Positions 6,861-15,175 of a DNA stretch of 27,422 nt are shown here, piece after piece. The notes under the pieces are model-generated. The model was not told where the DNA came from. It saw nothing but the letters and a program-made list of their open reading frames with translations, and made no database searches. The DNA is from Campylobacterales bacterium (GTDB taxonomy: Bacteria; Campylobacterota; Campylobacteria; Campylobacterales; Thiovulaceae). Every line of letters starts with the position of its first letter. The stretch's first letter is position 1. Made by a program: the position numbers and the translations under genes. Where the stretch lies: the NCBI GenBank assembly GCA_012963895.1, contig DTUW01000058.1, forward strand, positions 1 to 27,422, written 5' to 3'.

Positions 6861-7792
6861 GGTTGTGGAAATCACTATTAGCAATCTCCTATCTCCTCCC
6901 TCCACTCTATGGAGATACAAACTCCACCAGTGCTAACTCTATTCGAGAGTGGAATCTCTCATCTCTTACAGTTCGCCAAAAGGTCGAGAATAGAGATAGT
7001 AATTCAGATTACCAAATTGATGGGATACCCCAACAGAGCTACTTTCAAGTTTCCCATAAAAAAATAGTTTCTCCTCCAATCAATATTGGATACCTATTGG
7101 GTGGATTTGTCCTAATTTCTGGAACTGTTCTCTATCTTCTATCTCGTAAGAAGAGGAGACAACCTATAAAAGAGCTACCACTAGACCTAAGATTGGGAGG
7201 TATCGTCGATTTAGAAGCCCTTGAAAAGAGATTCAAGAAAAATCAAGAGAATTTTAGAATGAGAATTCCACGAGCCTTAAAAGGGTATATCACCGCAATA
7301 GGAGAGGTGGAATTAGATGATGATATTCAGATTTACAATATCTATGTTTCTGAGAATATCGATGATGAACAACCCATATTTACTCTAAAAATAGAGGTAA
7401 TAGAGAATATTATTTCAGTGGCTAAACTCTTTACCCTCTTTGAGAAGGTGCAACCTTCCAATATGAGAGAGTGGGAAAGATGGCTAGATGGTTCTCCTGA
7501 TGAACCTCCATACCTTGGAGGATTGGAGTTCTCTATTAGAAGCGGAGAGACATATAAGAGAGTTTGGGAAAGTGGAGTAGATGAGGTAGTTAGAACCAAA
7601 TTTATTGAAAACATCATTACCGAAAAAGGGAACTACGAGACCCTAAATATTGTCTCTCTCTATGGTCGAGAGTTGGAACATGGAGAGATAGAATTCCTCT
7701 ACCTTGCAAATATTGAAGATGCGAATTTGAATAACTTTATCCGCATAGAGCTGGGGATAGCGGTTAAAGAGAGTGAATTAGTAGTTATCTAA
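6857..7792 (+). CDS. Membrane-anchored protein with possible DUF2491 (YjfK-like) cytoplasmic domain
   Basis: Protein of 311 residues. A signal-like segment at 1-19 is followed by a short polar, presumably periplasmic stretch, a membrane helix near 76-96 ending in a basic stop (SRKKRRQ), and a soluble domain to the C-terminus. The domain opens with LPLDLRLGGIVDLEAL. It carries YITAIGEVEL, FTLKIEV, KLFTLFEKV, WERWLDG, PYLGGLEF and ETYKRVWE, which recall DUF2491 (E. coli YjfK), a family of unknown function. That assignment is from memory of the pattern and is tentative. It overlaps rpe by four bases, and its stop overlaps the converging deacetylase gene by four. Its function is unknown. Confidence 0.75.
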   Translation: MRLWKSLLAISYLLPPLYGDTNSTSANSIREWNLSSLTVRQKVENRDSNSDYQIDGIPQQSYFQVSHKKIVSPPINIGYLLGGFVLISGTVLYLLSRKKRRQPIKELPLDLRLGGIVDLEALEKRFKKNQENFRMRIPRALKGYITAIGEVELDDDIQIYNIYVSENIDDEQPIFTLKIEVIENIISVAKLFTLFEKVQPSNMREWERWLDGSPDEPPYLGGLEFSIRSGETYKRVWESGVDEVVRTKFIENIITEKGNYETLNIVSLYGRELEHGEIEFLYLANIEDANLNNFIRIELGIAVKESELVVI

Positions 7793-8763
7793 ATCTCATC
7801 TATACGAACTAGCTTCACATCTCCCAGAAGGGGGCGAATTTGTGAAAGAGCTTTTAGGGTGGCTTTATGGGGGTGTCCAATTGCAATTGCATATCCCCGC
7901 TTTTTTGCGATAGCTATCGCTTTTCTAATTTGTCCAGTGATATATTTGACATCTAATTTATTGTCCAGAAATATATCTCTACGAATATACCTAAGTCCTA
8001 ACTCTTTTGATACCCTCTTCACAACACTTTTAGAGGTCGTTAAGCTATCGATAAATTGGATATTGTATCTATGCAAATTCTCCAATAGAATTTTCATAGA
8101 GCGATAATCGGCGGTAAATTTGCTACCTGTATGGTTATTGGTATATCGCAAACTTGGAAATTGTCGGACTATCTGCCTAACTCTCTTTGCTATCCTCTTT
8201 CGACTATCTCCAACATGGAGGGTGTCAATCTCTTCACGGGGAAAGTGGATAGCCTCTAATGGAAAATGAATCATAAAAACTTCTTCATTTTTTGCATATT
8301 TGGGAGTATTCGGGTGGTTTATATCTGCTGGAAAAAATGAGATAGTTAGTGGCAGATGGAGAGCTTTTATGTTTTTTACCTGATAGTCATAAGCTACATC
8401 ATCGATAATAATAGCTAGTTTTGGTCGCTCTTGTTCTGGCTCTTTTGGAGGAGGTGGAGAGGGGGGGATTTCTTCTATCTCCTCTATTTCATCATCTTTC
8501 AAATCCTCTTTTAGAGAGTTATATAAATCTTGAATTTCGGAAAGGTATTGGCTATTTGAAGCAATATCTATATTGGATATATTCTCCTCTTGATATATCT
8601 CATCTTCTGAATAGCTAGGTTCTACTATCTCTATCTGGTCGTGTATGTCATCGTTGCTAATGGAGTCGTCGATAATATAGAAAAGGGTGGAGGCAAGAGA
8701 TAGGAGGGTAACGGCAATTATGCTAAGAATTATCTTCTGTTCTGTTTGCTGTTTTTTTGACAT
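7789..8763 (-). CDS. Divergent polysaccharide deacetylase (YibQ/COG2861 family)
   Basis: About 324 residues from ATG 8763; an upstream in-frame TTG at 8784 is less likely. An N-terminal membrane helix (about 10-30) anchors the protein. An acidic, low-complexity linker ending in a proline run (PPSPPPPKEP) then leads to the deacetylase-like domain. This has KLAIIIDDVAYD, MIHFPLEA, NNHTGSKFT, FIDSLTTSKSV, RRDIFLDN and AIGHPHKATL, the conserved pattern of the family. It presumably acts in the periplasm on envelope polysaccharide, possibly peptidoglycan, but the substrate is not established. The 5' end overlaps minE by 41 bases. The family is often linked with ilvC and min genes in Campylobacterota, as far as I recall. 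Confidence 0.88.
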   Translation of the reverse strand: MSKKQQTEQKIILSIIAVTLLSLASTLFYIIDDSISNDDIHDQIEIVEPSYSEDEIYQEENISNIDIASNSQYLSEIQDLYNSLKEDLKDDEIEEIEEIPPSPPPPKEPEQERPKLAIIIDDVAYDYQVKNIKALHLPLTISFFPADINHPNTPKYAKNEEVFMIHFPLEAIHFPREEIDTLHVGDSRKRIAKRVRQIVRQFPSLRYTNNHTGSKFTADYRSMKILLENLHRYNIQFIDSLTTSKSVVKRVSKELGLRYIRRDIFLDNKLDVKYITGQIRKAIAIAKKRGYAIAIGHPHKATLKALSQIRPLLGDVKLVRIDEI

Positions 8764-9019
8764 CTTTGCCGACAGAAACTTCAACTTCCAACATATCTAT
8801 ATTCAGCTCTCTGCTCTGCTCCGTTTTGATAGTAATATCTTCAACTTTTAGATACTTTTGAATAACTTCTACTATATCTCTTCTCAAATCGTCCATAAAT
8901 GGAAAGTGGGTATTGGTTCGTTCGTGAGCCAATACCAATTTTAGTCTCTCTTTCGCCTTTTCGGCACTTCTCGCCTCTTTTCTACCTATCCACTTCTCAA
9001 ATCTATCTAAAAAATTCAT
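8723..9019 (-). CDS. minE: Cell division topological specificity factor MinE
   Basis: Stimulates MinD ATPase and drives Min oscillation, restricting the FtsZ ring to midcell. About 98 residues from ATG 9019, whose A is the last base of the minD stop (TAATG). A GTG at 9031 would add four residues but is less convincing. The N-terminal MNFLDRFEKWIG amphipathic membrane-targeting segment is followed by SAEKAKERLKLVLAHERT, the anti-MinCD helix. The C-terminal topological domain is DLRRDIVEVIQKYLKVED plus a beta strand with LEVEVSV. The C-terminal tail (KTANRTEDNS) is a short extension. It is translationally coupled to minD. Confidence 0.96.
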   Translation of the reverse strand: MNFLDRFEKWIGRKEARSAEKAKERLKLVLAHERTNTHFPFMDDLRRDIVEVIQKYLKVEDITIKTEQSRELNIDMLEVEVSVGKDVKKTANRTEDNS

Positions 9020-9828
9020 TATTGGAACCACCTTTTAAAAATAGCGATTAGACTTTTATCAACCGATAAATCTACAAAAGGGACATCGTTTCCTAAAATT
9101 CTTTGGGTGATATTTTTGAAAGCATCTCCCGATTTAGTTCCACTTTTCCTAATTACAGGCTCACCCATGTTGGTAGAAGAGACCACATGTTCATCATCTG
9201 GAATAACTCCGATAAGTGGCAAGGCTAGAATATTTACCACATCTTGGATAGCTAACATATCCCCTTTTTCTACCAAATCCGGTTTAAGTCGGTTGATAAT
9301 GATGTGCTTATCCACCTCATCGCCGTTTTGAGCTTTAAGAGACTTTGCATCTATTATCCCAATAACTCTGTCGGCATCTCGGACTGATGAAACTTCTGGG
9401 GTAGAGACGATAAGGGCTCTATCGGCAGCAAGAATTGCATGTTCAAACCCGCTTTCAATACCGGCTGGGGAGTCGATAATGACATAGTCGAACTCACTTT
9501 TTAACTCATCAACTAACTTTTTGACCTTCTCTTTATCAAGAACTGTTTTATCCTTAGTTTGCGAGGCTGGTAAGAAATAGAGATTTTTACTAAATTTGTC
9601 ATTTATCAATGCCTGTTGCAATCGACATTTTTCATCCATTACATCTATTACATCATAGACTATTCTATTTTCAAGCCCCAATATCATATCGAGGTTTCTA
9701 AGACCTATATCGAAATCTACCGCTACCACCTTTTTACCTGCCTCAGCCAGACCGACAGAGATATTAGCGGTAACGGTAGATTTTCCTACTCCACCCTTTC
9801 CACTTGTAACAGTAATTACTGTTCCCAT
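9019..9828 (-). CDS. minD: Septum site-determining ATPase MinD
   Basis: Membrane-associated ParA/MinD ATPase that activates the division inhibitor MinC and oscillates with MinE. The deviant Walker A motif SGKGGVGKST (residues 9-18) has the signature lysine. AVDFDIGLRNLDMILG (switch I) and YVIIDSPAG (Walker B) follow. The C-terminal SLIAIFKRWFQ is the amphipathic membrane-targeting helix. The length of 269 residues is typical. GAGGA precedes the ATG. minC is not in the window. It lies directly downstream of ilvC and upstream of minE. Confidence 0.97.
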   Translation of the reverse strand: MGTVITVTSGKGGVGKSTVTANISVGLAEAGKKVVAVDFDIGLRNLDMILGLENRIVYDVIDVMDEKCRLQQALINDKFSKNLYFLPASQTKDKTVLDKEKVKKLVDELKSEFDYVIIDSPAGIESGFEHAILAADRALIVSTPEVSSVRDADRVIGIIDAKSLKAQNGDEVDKHIIINRLKPDLVEKGDMLAIQDVVNILALPLIGVIPDDEHVVSSTNMGEPVIRKSGTKSGDAFKNITQRILGNDVPFVDLSVDKSLIAIFKRWFQ

Positions 9829-9840
9829 TCTATTCCTCTT

Positions 9841-9867
9841 TGAAAAATTACACCCCTGAAAAGGGGT
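9841..9867 (-). terminator. Weak intrinsic terminator or attenuator after ilvC
   Basis: Read on the minus strand, the 45-base gap between ilvC and minD contains ACCCC-TTTTCA-GGGGT followed by GTAATTTTT. The five-base-pair stem with a T-run downstream looks like a weak terminator. It would reduce, not abolish, read-through into minDE. Confidence 0.4.
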
Positions 9868-9873
9868 TATATA

Positions 9874-10896
9874 TTAGTTTTTCTCTTTATCTACTATCTT
9901 GTTTGCCTGAATCCAAGGCATCATTTTTCTAAGTCTCTTACCTACCTGCTCAATTTGGTGGTTTTCTAAATTTCTTCTTTCGGCAGTCATTCTAGGATAT
10001 CCAGCCTGTCCTTCTAATATGAAATCTTTCGCAAACTTGCCGTTTTGAATCTCTTTTAGAATCTCTTTCATAGCTTTTCTAGAAGCCTCTCCAATCACTC
10101 TTGGACCAGATACCATATCTCCATATTCAGCAGTGTTGGAGATTGAATATCTCATGTTTGCAATTCCACCCTCAAACATCAAATCTACTATTAGTTTTAG
10201 TTCATGAAGACACTCAAAATATGCCATCTCTTCTGGATACCCTGCATCTACCAAAGTTTCAAAACCTGCTTGAACTAGTGCAGAGACCCCACCACATAGA
10301 ACCGCCTGTTCTCCAAATAGGTCTGTTTCTGTCTCATCTTTGAAAGTGGTCTCAATAATTCCTGTTCGTCCTCCACCGATAGCAGAAGCATATGAGAGGG
10401 CTAACTCTTTTGTATTCCCGCTAGGGTCTTGATAGACAGCGATGAGGTCAGGAATTCCTCTACCAGCTACAAATTCAGAGCGAACTGTATGACCTGGTGC
10501 CTTTGGAGCTACCATCATAACATTGATATTTTCAGCTGGAACTATTCGCCCGTAATGGATATTGAAGCCGTGTCCAAATGCGATAGTTGCACCATCTTTC
10601 AAGTTTGGAGCTATCTCATTTTTATACACCTCAGCCTGAACCTCATCAGGTAATAGAATCATTACCACATCACCTTTTTTCACAGCCTCAGCCACTGGCA
10701 AAACTTCGAAACCTTTCGCCTCAGCCTTTTTCCAAGAGTTGGAACCCGGTCTAAGTCCAACTACTACATTGACCCCAGAGTCTCTCAAATTTTCAGCATG
10801 GGCATGTCCCTGAGAACCGAACCCTATCATTGCAACGGTTTTCGATTTGATAATATTGATGTCGCAATCTTTATCGTAATATACATTTAGAGCCAT
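9874..10896 (-). CDS. ilvC: Ketol-acid reductoisomerase
   Basis: Second common step of valine, leucine and isoleucine synthesis: Mg-dependent alkyl migration plus NAD(P)H reduction of acetolactate or acetohydroxybutyrate. Class I length (340 residues). The Rossmann motif AMIGFGSQGHAHAENL (about 22-37) and LRPGS in the cofactor-specificity loop are present. So are GHGFNIHYG, APKAPGHTVR, and ETTFKDETETDLFGEQAVL with Mg ligands Asp192 and Glu196. The C-terminal knotted domain has ECLHELKLIVDLMFEGG and YSISNTAEYGD. AAAGG lies before the ATG. It heads the minus-strand cluster with minD, minE and the YibQ-like gene. Confidence 0.98.
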   Translation of the reverse strand: MALNVYYDKDCDINIIKSKTVAMIGFGSQGHAHAENLRDSGVNVVVGLRPGSNSWKKAEAKGFEVLPVAEAVKKGDVVMILLPDEVQAEVYKNEIAPNLKDGATIAFGHGFNIHYGRIVPAENINVMMVAPKAPGHTVRSEFVAGRGIPDLIAVYQDPSGNTKELALSYASAIGGGRTGIIETTFKDETETDLFGEQAVLCGGVSALVQAGFETLVDAGYPEEMAYFECLHELKLIVDLMFEGGIANMRYSISNTAEYGDMVSGPRVIGEASRKAMKEILKEIQNGKFAKDFILEGQAGYPRMTAERRNLENHQIEQVGKRLRKMMPWIQANKIVDKEKN

Positions 10897-10951
10897 TGAT
10901 AACCTTTATAACCAATTTTGAATTCAAATTCTATCAAAGTAAAGGAATATT

Positions 10952-11419
10952 ATGTTAAATATAGTTCTCCTCTCTCCTCAAATTCCTTGGAATACTGGGG
11001 CTATTGGGCGGGTCTGTGTCAATACAGGGGCTAAGTTGCACCTCATCGAGCCGTTAGGATTTGAAATTGATGATAAGTCTGTTCGACGAGCAGGACTGGA
11101 TTACTGGAAAAAGTTAAATCCTACAATTTGGAAAAGTTTTGAAGAATTTCGAAATTTCTATATCGATAGAGAAGATAGATTTTTCTTTGCTACAACCAAA
11201 TCAGATAGACCCTATTTTGATGTCCAATTCCAAAGAGGAGATTTTCTATTTTTTGGAAGCGAGACGGCTGGAATTCCAAAAGAGATATTGGATAGGTATA
11301 GAGAGAGAAATATCACCATTCCAATGAGAAGAGAGGGGAGAAGTCTAAATTTAGCTATCAGTGTCTCTATTATCCTCTACAAAGCGATAGAGCAGAATTT
11401 TCAGGATTTCTATCTATGA
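10952..11419 (+). CDS. trmL: tRNA (cytidine/uridine-34 2'-O)-methyltransferase, TrmL family
   Basis: SPOUT-fold SAM-dependent enzyme that 2'-O-methylates the wobble base of tRNA-Leu; acts as a dimer in the cytosol. Full length at 155 residues. Landmarks are NIVLLSPQIPWNTGAIGR (N-terminal Asn/Arg motif), RRAGLDYW, FFATTKSDRPY, LFFGSETAGIPKE (about 99-111) and the knot-forming ITIPMRREGRSLNLAISVSI. AAAGGA precedes the ATG. The stop overlaps the lpxB start (ATGA), so the two are co-translated. The symbol follows family resemblance; substrate specificity was not tested. Confidence 0.93.
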   Translation: MLNIVLLSPQIPWNTGAIGRVCVNTGAKLHLIEPLGFEIDDKSVRRAGLDYWKKLNPTIWKSFEEFRNFYIDREDRFFFATTKSDRPYFDVQFQRGDFLFFGSETAGIPKEILDRYRERNITIPMRREGRSLNLAISVSIILYKAIEQNFQDFYL

Positions 11420-12423
11420 GGCTCTTAGTTTCGGCACTTGAACCATCGGCTAATTTGCATTTAAAAAATATTTTGGATACCTTTTCCAAATCAGTGGAGA
11501 TATGCGGTATCTTTGATAGCTCCTTAGGCTCTCCGCTATATCCCTCCTCAGATTTTGGGGTGATGGGTCTCTTTTCAGTAATTCCAAAAATTTTGAAAGC
11601 TAAACGGGCTATATCCAAAATGGTGGAGCTTGTGGAGAGTTGCGATAGAGTTCTGCTAATCGATTCCCCCGCCTTCAACTTACCCCTAGCAAAAGCGATA
11701 AAAAAGAGGTTTCCTAACAATAAAATCATCTATTACATTCTCCCGAAAATTTGGGCTTGGAATAGCAAGAGAAAAAGGGATATAGAGCAGTATATAGATG
11801 TCCAAATTTCTATATTTCCGTTTGAAAAAAAGTATTATCCAAACTCTCTCTATTTTGGTAACCCTTTGTATAGAGAAGATATTCCATTTCCGAACGAGAG
11901 AAGATATATAGCCTTTTTACCGGGTAGCCGAAAATCTGAAATCCTCCACCTTATGCCTCTATTTCGAGAGATTGCAAAGAGAAGAGAAGAGCCAAAAATA
12001 TTGGTAGTTCCTCCAAATATCGATATTTCCATATATGGCGATATTTCAGAGTTCGAAATATGGAGAGATACCCAAGAGGCTTTGGTAAATTCCAAATTTG
12101 CCTATATTTGTAGTGGGACTGCTACCCTTGAAGCCTCTATTATTGGAACTCCTTTCGTTTTGGTATATAGAACTAATCCGATTGAGTATTGGATTGGAAA
12201 AAGGGTGGTTCAAATTCCATATATAGGACTTGCCAATATTATCTTTTATGAGATGAATATAGGAAAGGAGTTTCATAGAGAATATATTCAAAATTTCGAT
12301 ATTGGAAAGTTAGTCGATGAGGTGGAGAGAGTAGATAGCAAAGAGTTTTTAGAAAATTCGAGAATTTTACGAGAACTATTAAAAGGAGATATTAGAGAGG
12401 TTGGAAAGGTGATAGAGGGGTAA
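11416..12423 (+). CDS. lpxB: Lipid-A-disaccharide synthase
   Basis: Glycosyltransferase (GT19) that joins UDP-diacylglucosamine and lipid X to make the lipid A disaccharide, at the inner face of the inner membrane. Of 335 residues, slightly short. Landmarks are LLVSALEPSANLHL at the N-terminus, LLIDSPAFNLPLAKAIKK, IIYYILPKIWAWNSKR, FLPGSRKSEI, and the nucleotide-binding CSGTATLEASIIGTPFVLVY followed by IGLANII. Its presence shows a Gram-negative envelope with lipid A. Only the four-base overlap links it to trmL; other lpx genes are not in the window. Confidence 0.95.
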   Translation: MRLLVSALEPSANLHLKNILDTFSKSVEICGIFDSSLGSPLYPSSDFGVMGLFSVIPKILKAKRAISKMVELVESCDRVLLIDSPAFNLPLAKAIKKRFPNNKIIYYILPKIWAWNSKRKRDIEQYIDVQISIFPFEKKYYPNSLYFGNPLYREDIPFPNERRYIAFLPGSRKSEILHLMPLFREIAKRREEPKILVVPPNIDISIYGDISEFEIWRDTQEALVNSKFAYICSGTATLEASIIGTPFVLVYRTNPIEYWIGKRVVQIPYIGLANIIFYEMNIGKEFHREYIQNFDIGKLVDEVERVDSKEFLENSRILRELLKGDIREVGKVIEG

Positions 12424-12496
12424 AATGGCAAAATGTCTGCATATTGTCGCTAAATGAATATTTCCAAAAGTTGCAGGAAATATTGCCTTTTTCCTC

Positions 12497-12504
12497 GATG
12501 AGGT
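12497..12504 (+). repeat. Intergenic copy of the dispersed word GATGAGGT
   Basis: This is the only copy outside a gene. It lies between the stop codons of lpxB and porB, in the extended form CGATGAGGTGGAG, which is also found within genes at 3893 (complement), 5316 and 12316. Because it lies outside coding sequence, a protein-level explanation does not apply. Confidence 0.8.
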
Positions 12505-12509
12505 GGAGG

Positions 12510-12543
12510 GTAAAACAAAACTACCCCCAAACACTGGGGGGGG
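12510..12543 (-). terminator. Intrinsic terminator of the por operon
   Basis: On the minus strand, ten bases after the porB stop, a run of eight C is followed by AGTGTTT, five G, and then TAGTTTTGTTTTA. A C5/G5 stem with a seven-base loop and a T-rich tail is a standard rho-independent terminator. The surplus C residues make a G8 tract on the plus strand (12536-12543). Confidence 0.65.
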
Positions 12544-12552
12544 AGGAGGAGA

Positions 12553-13506
12553 TTATACCCCTGCCTCTTCTCGTCGTTGGAGATACTCCCATTGAGCATC
12601 AACTCGCCGTTGCCACTCTTCAATAATATGTTCGTTTTCAGGTTTAAATAGATGTTTAAATCTACCTTGTGCAGCTAGATATTCTCTAACAGGGATTACC
12701 TTTTTAGGTCGGTAAGTGATATTCAATTTAGTTCCATCTACAATCTCATAGAGAGGGAAAACAAGAGAATCTACCGCTAAATCAGATATGGCAATAGTGT
12801 CTTGTGCTGGGAATCTCCATTCAGTGGTGCAGGCAGACATTGCATTGATATATACAGGTCCTTCTACCTCAAACCCTTTTTGGATTTTCTTTATCATATC
12901 TTTCCACTTATTAGGAGCAACTTGTGCCACATACGGAGAGCCGTGAGCAGCCATAATAGCTAACATATCTTTTTTATGTCTCTTTTTACCGTATGAAACC
13001 CTACCAGCTGGTGATGTGGTTGTAGAAGCTCCAAGAGGGGTCGAACCAGAGGATTGACCTCCCGTATTTGCATAAACTTCATTATCGAGGGTGATATACA
13101 TAATGTCGTGTCCCCGTTCGAAAGTTCCAGAAATCCATTGGAAACCAATATCATACGAAGCACCATCACCCCCAAAAGCTACAAATTTTGGAGTTCGTTT
13201 AGGTTGTAAAAGTCGTCCTTTTCTCTTCAATGCCTTATACATCGCCTCAGCACCAGCAACAGCGGTTGCTGCATTCTCAAAACCGATATGTATCCAAGAT
13301 GCATCCCAAGAGGTGTAAGGATATACAGCGGTGCAGACTTCAAGACAACCGGTAGCTGCTGAAATTACCAAATCGTCATTAGTAGCATTTAGAACTTCTC
13401 TAACTATAATTGAGTGGGCACACCCCGGACAGAGAAGATTAGCCCCTTCAAATCTATCAGCCGATGTTGAAAACGATTTCAGATTTTTGATTTTCTTTTG
13501 AGCCAT
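12553..13506 (-). CDS. porB: Pyruvate:ferredoxin oxidoreductase, beta subunit
   Basis: Thiamine-diphosphate-binding subunit of the four-subunit enzyme that interconverts pyruvate and acetyl-CoA plus CO2 with ferredoxin. Of 317 residues. Cluster ligands are expected at Cys26 and Cys29 (LLCPGCAHSI), Cys54 (ATGCLEVC) and Cys226 (MSACTTEW). The TPP motif is GGDGASYDIG (112-121), followed after a usual interval by LDNEVYANTGGQSSGSTPLG. The start ATG shares a base with the porA stop (TAATG). In autotrophic Campylobacterota the enzyme works in the carboxylating direction, linked to the reductive TCA cycle; that role is inferred here. An intrinsic terminator follows. Confidence 0.95.
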   Translation of the reverse strand: MAQKKIKNLKSFSTSADRFEGANLLCPGCAHSIIVREVLNATNDDLVISAATGCLEVCTAVYPYTSWDASWIHIGFENAATAVAGAEAMYKALKRKGRLLQPKRTPKFVAFGGDGASYDIGFQWISGTFERGHDIMYITLDNEVYANTGGQSSGSTPLGASTTTSPAGRVSYGKKRHKKDMLAIMAAHGSPYVAQVAPNKWKDMIKKIQKGFEVEGPVYINAMSACTTEWRFPAQDTIAISDLAVDSLVFPLYEIVDGTKLNITYRPKKVIPVREYLAAQGRFKHLFKPENEHIIEEWQRRVDAQWEYLQRREEAGV

Positions 13507-14756
13507 TATTTCCCCCTATTCACTAAGCTAGCATCAAAATATTCAAGCTTAGGTCCTCTAAGATTGACAAATTGTTGAACTGGACTAATTCTCTTTCGTG
13601 CTTTTCTATTTTGGTCAAGCTCTCGGAATATATTTTTAATCATCTCAACCGTAATATCTCTACCACCAAGACCATATACATAGTTCAACACAATAGATTT
13701 TACTCCGTGTCCCATTAGAACCCCTGAAATTTCGTTATACAACATTCCAACGGTTCCATTTGGAGAACTTCTATCAAGAGTTCCAATAGCTTTTACTTTT
13801 TTCAAAACCTCTCCAAGTTGTTCAAATGGGAAAGGTCTAAGAACTCTAATTCCAACAACTCCTGCTTTAATCTTTTCCTCTTTTCTCAAAATTCTTGCAG
13901 CAAGTTTTGCAGTCTCTACTGTTGTCCCAAGTGCAACTATCGCAACTCTCGCATCGTCCATGTAGAAATCTTCTACTATTTTGTATTTTCTACCTGTTTT
14001 CTTTTCAAACTCTTGGAAGACCTCATCAATCTTAGGAAAAACTTTGGTCATCAGGTCATTATGTTGTCTCGCCTTATGTTCAAAATGCCAATCCTCCTCA
14101 GTTTGAACTCCATAGGAGATAGGTTTTTCAAAGTCCAACATAGCATTCATAGGTTTGAACTCACCTACAAACTCATAAGCTTCATCATCACTTAGAGGAG
14201 ATACATTTTGGGCAGTGTGAGATGAGATAAATCCATCTTGATGAACCATTACAGGCAATCTCACATCGTGGTCCTCTCCAATTTTGAAAGCCATCAACCC
14301 CATGTCATATACTTCTTGTGGGGAGAAGGTATCAAGCTGAATCCACCCAGAATCTCGACCAAGATACATATCTGAATGGTCTCCATTTACATTTAATGGA
14401 GAGGCTAAGGCTCTATTTACAACATGTAAAACAATAGGTAATCTCATTCCAGAAGCTTGATAGAGGGTCTCAACCATGAGGGCGAAACCTTGAGCAGATG
14501 TTGCAGTAGCAACCCGACCACCAGCAGCAGATGCACCTATACAACCAGACATAGCTGCATGTTCAGATTCAACCATCATATACTCACCATCAACATATCC
14601 ATCAGCTAAAAACTTAGCGAAAGTCTCAACTATTGGAGTTGATGGGGTGATTGGATAGGCTGATACTACATCTACCTGAGCCTGTCTAAGAGAGTGGGCA
14701 GCGGCTAAATTCCCGTCCCAAACCTCAACTTTTTTAAGTTCCATCTTTTCAGCCAT
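13506..14756 (-). CDS. porA: Pyruvate:ferredoxin oxidoreductase, alpha subunit
   Basis: Of 416 residues. It carries the pyrimidine-binding and substrate domain of the enzyme. Typical motifs are SAYPITPSTPIVETF near the N-terminus, MVESEHAAMSGCIGASAAGG, TATSAQGFALMVETLYQA, RLPIVLHVVNRALASPLNVN, DHSDMYLGRDSGWIQL and LPVMVHQDGFISSH. The C-terminal transketolase-like domain has LDRSSPNGTVG and YGLGGRDIT. TAATG overlap with porD upstream and porB downstream shows strict translational coupling, as expected for subunits made in equal amounts. Confidence 0.95.
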   Translation of the reverse strand: MAEKMELKKVEVWDGNLAAAHSLRQAQVDVVSAYPITPSTPIVETFAKFLADGYVDGEYMMVESEHAAMSGCIGASAAGGRVATATSAQGFALMVETLYQASGMRLPIVLHVVNRALASPLNVNGDHSDMYLGRDSGWIQLDTFSPQEVYDMGLMAFKIGEDHDVRLPVMVHQDGFISSHTAQNVSPLSDDEAYEFVGEFKPMNAMLDFEKPISYGVQTEEDWHFEHKARQHNDLMTKVFPKIDEVFQEFEKKTGRKYKIVEDFYMDDARVAIVALGTTVETAKLAARILRKEEKIKAGVVGIRVLRPFPFEQLGEVLKKVKAIGTLDRSSPNGTVGMLYNEISGVLMGHGVKSIVLNYVYGLGGRDITVEMIKNIFRELDQNRKARKRISPVQQFVNLRGPKLEYFDASLVNRGK

Positions 14757-15166
14757 TATTTCTCCTTCTTTGATTCTTTCTTAGGCCACTCAGCTAATGC
14801 CTCTTTTTCGTCCTTCTGTTCAGGGAACATTAGGAGTGATTTTGGGCTTGTTGGACAAACTTCTACACAAATCCCGCACCCTTTGCAGTGTTCCATGTCG
14901 ATACCAACCATCTTTTGGTCTCTTGAAATAATAGACATATCAGGACAATATATCCAACAAAATTGACAATGGATACAATAGTCTGGATTGAAAACAGGTT
15001 TTAAAACTCTCCAATCTGCAACAGAAGCAGTATAGGAGTTGGATTCTGAATATGGTCTATTTTCTGGAAGAGTTGTAGCTATATCTGAAACTTTTGTTTC
15101 TTTTTTAAAAGAAAAGAGGACACTACCAGCATCAAACTCGTCCCACCCTTTATACTCTTTTGTCAT
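14756..15166 (-). CDS. porD: Pyruvate:ferredoxin oxidoreductase, delta (ferredoxin-like) subunit
   Basis: Of 136 residues. A roughly 60-residue N-terminal extension is followed by two 4Fe-4S motifs: Cys64-x2-Cys67-x2-Cys70-x3-Cys74-Pro and Cys94-x2-Cys97-x2-Cys100-x3-Cys104-Pro. It relays electrons between the beta-subunit cluster and external ferredoxin or flavodoxin. The C-terminus is lysine and glutamate rich. AAGGAG stands before the ATG, just after the porG stop. Confidence 0.95.
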   Translation of the reverse strand: MTKEYKGWDEFDAGSVLFSFKKETKVSDIATTLPENRPYSESNSYTASVADWRVLKPVFNPDYCIHCQFCWIYCPDMSIISRDQKMVGIDMEHCKGCGICVEVCPTSPKSLLMFPEQKDEKEALAEWPKKESKKEK

Positions 15167-15175
15167 CTCTGCTCC

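Noticed and set aside
12536..12543. G8 tract as a phase-variable switch
   Set aside because: It is outside coding sequence and forms the 5' arm of the por terminator; length changes would not alter a frame or promoter spacing.
12444..12626. A 60-codon plus-strand frame between lpxB and the porB 3' end
   Set aside because: It starts at TTG without a ribosome binding site, runs antisense through the por terminator and the end of porB, and its protein resembles nothing; it is most likely a chance frame.
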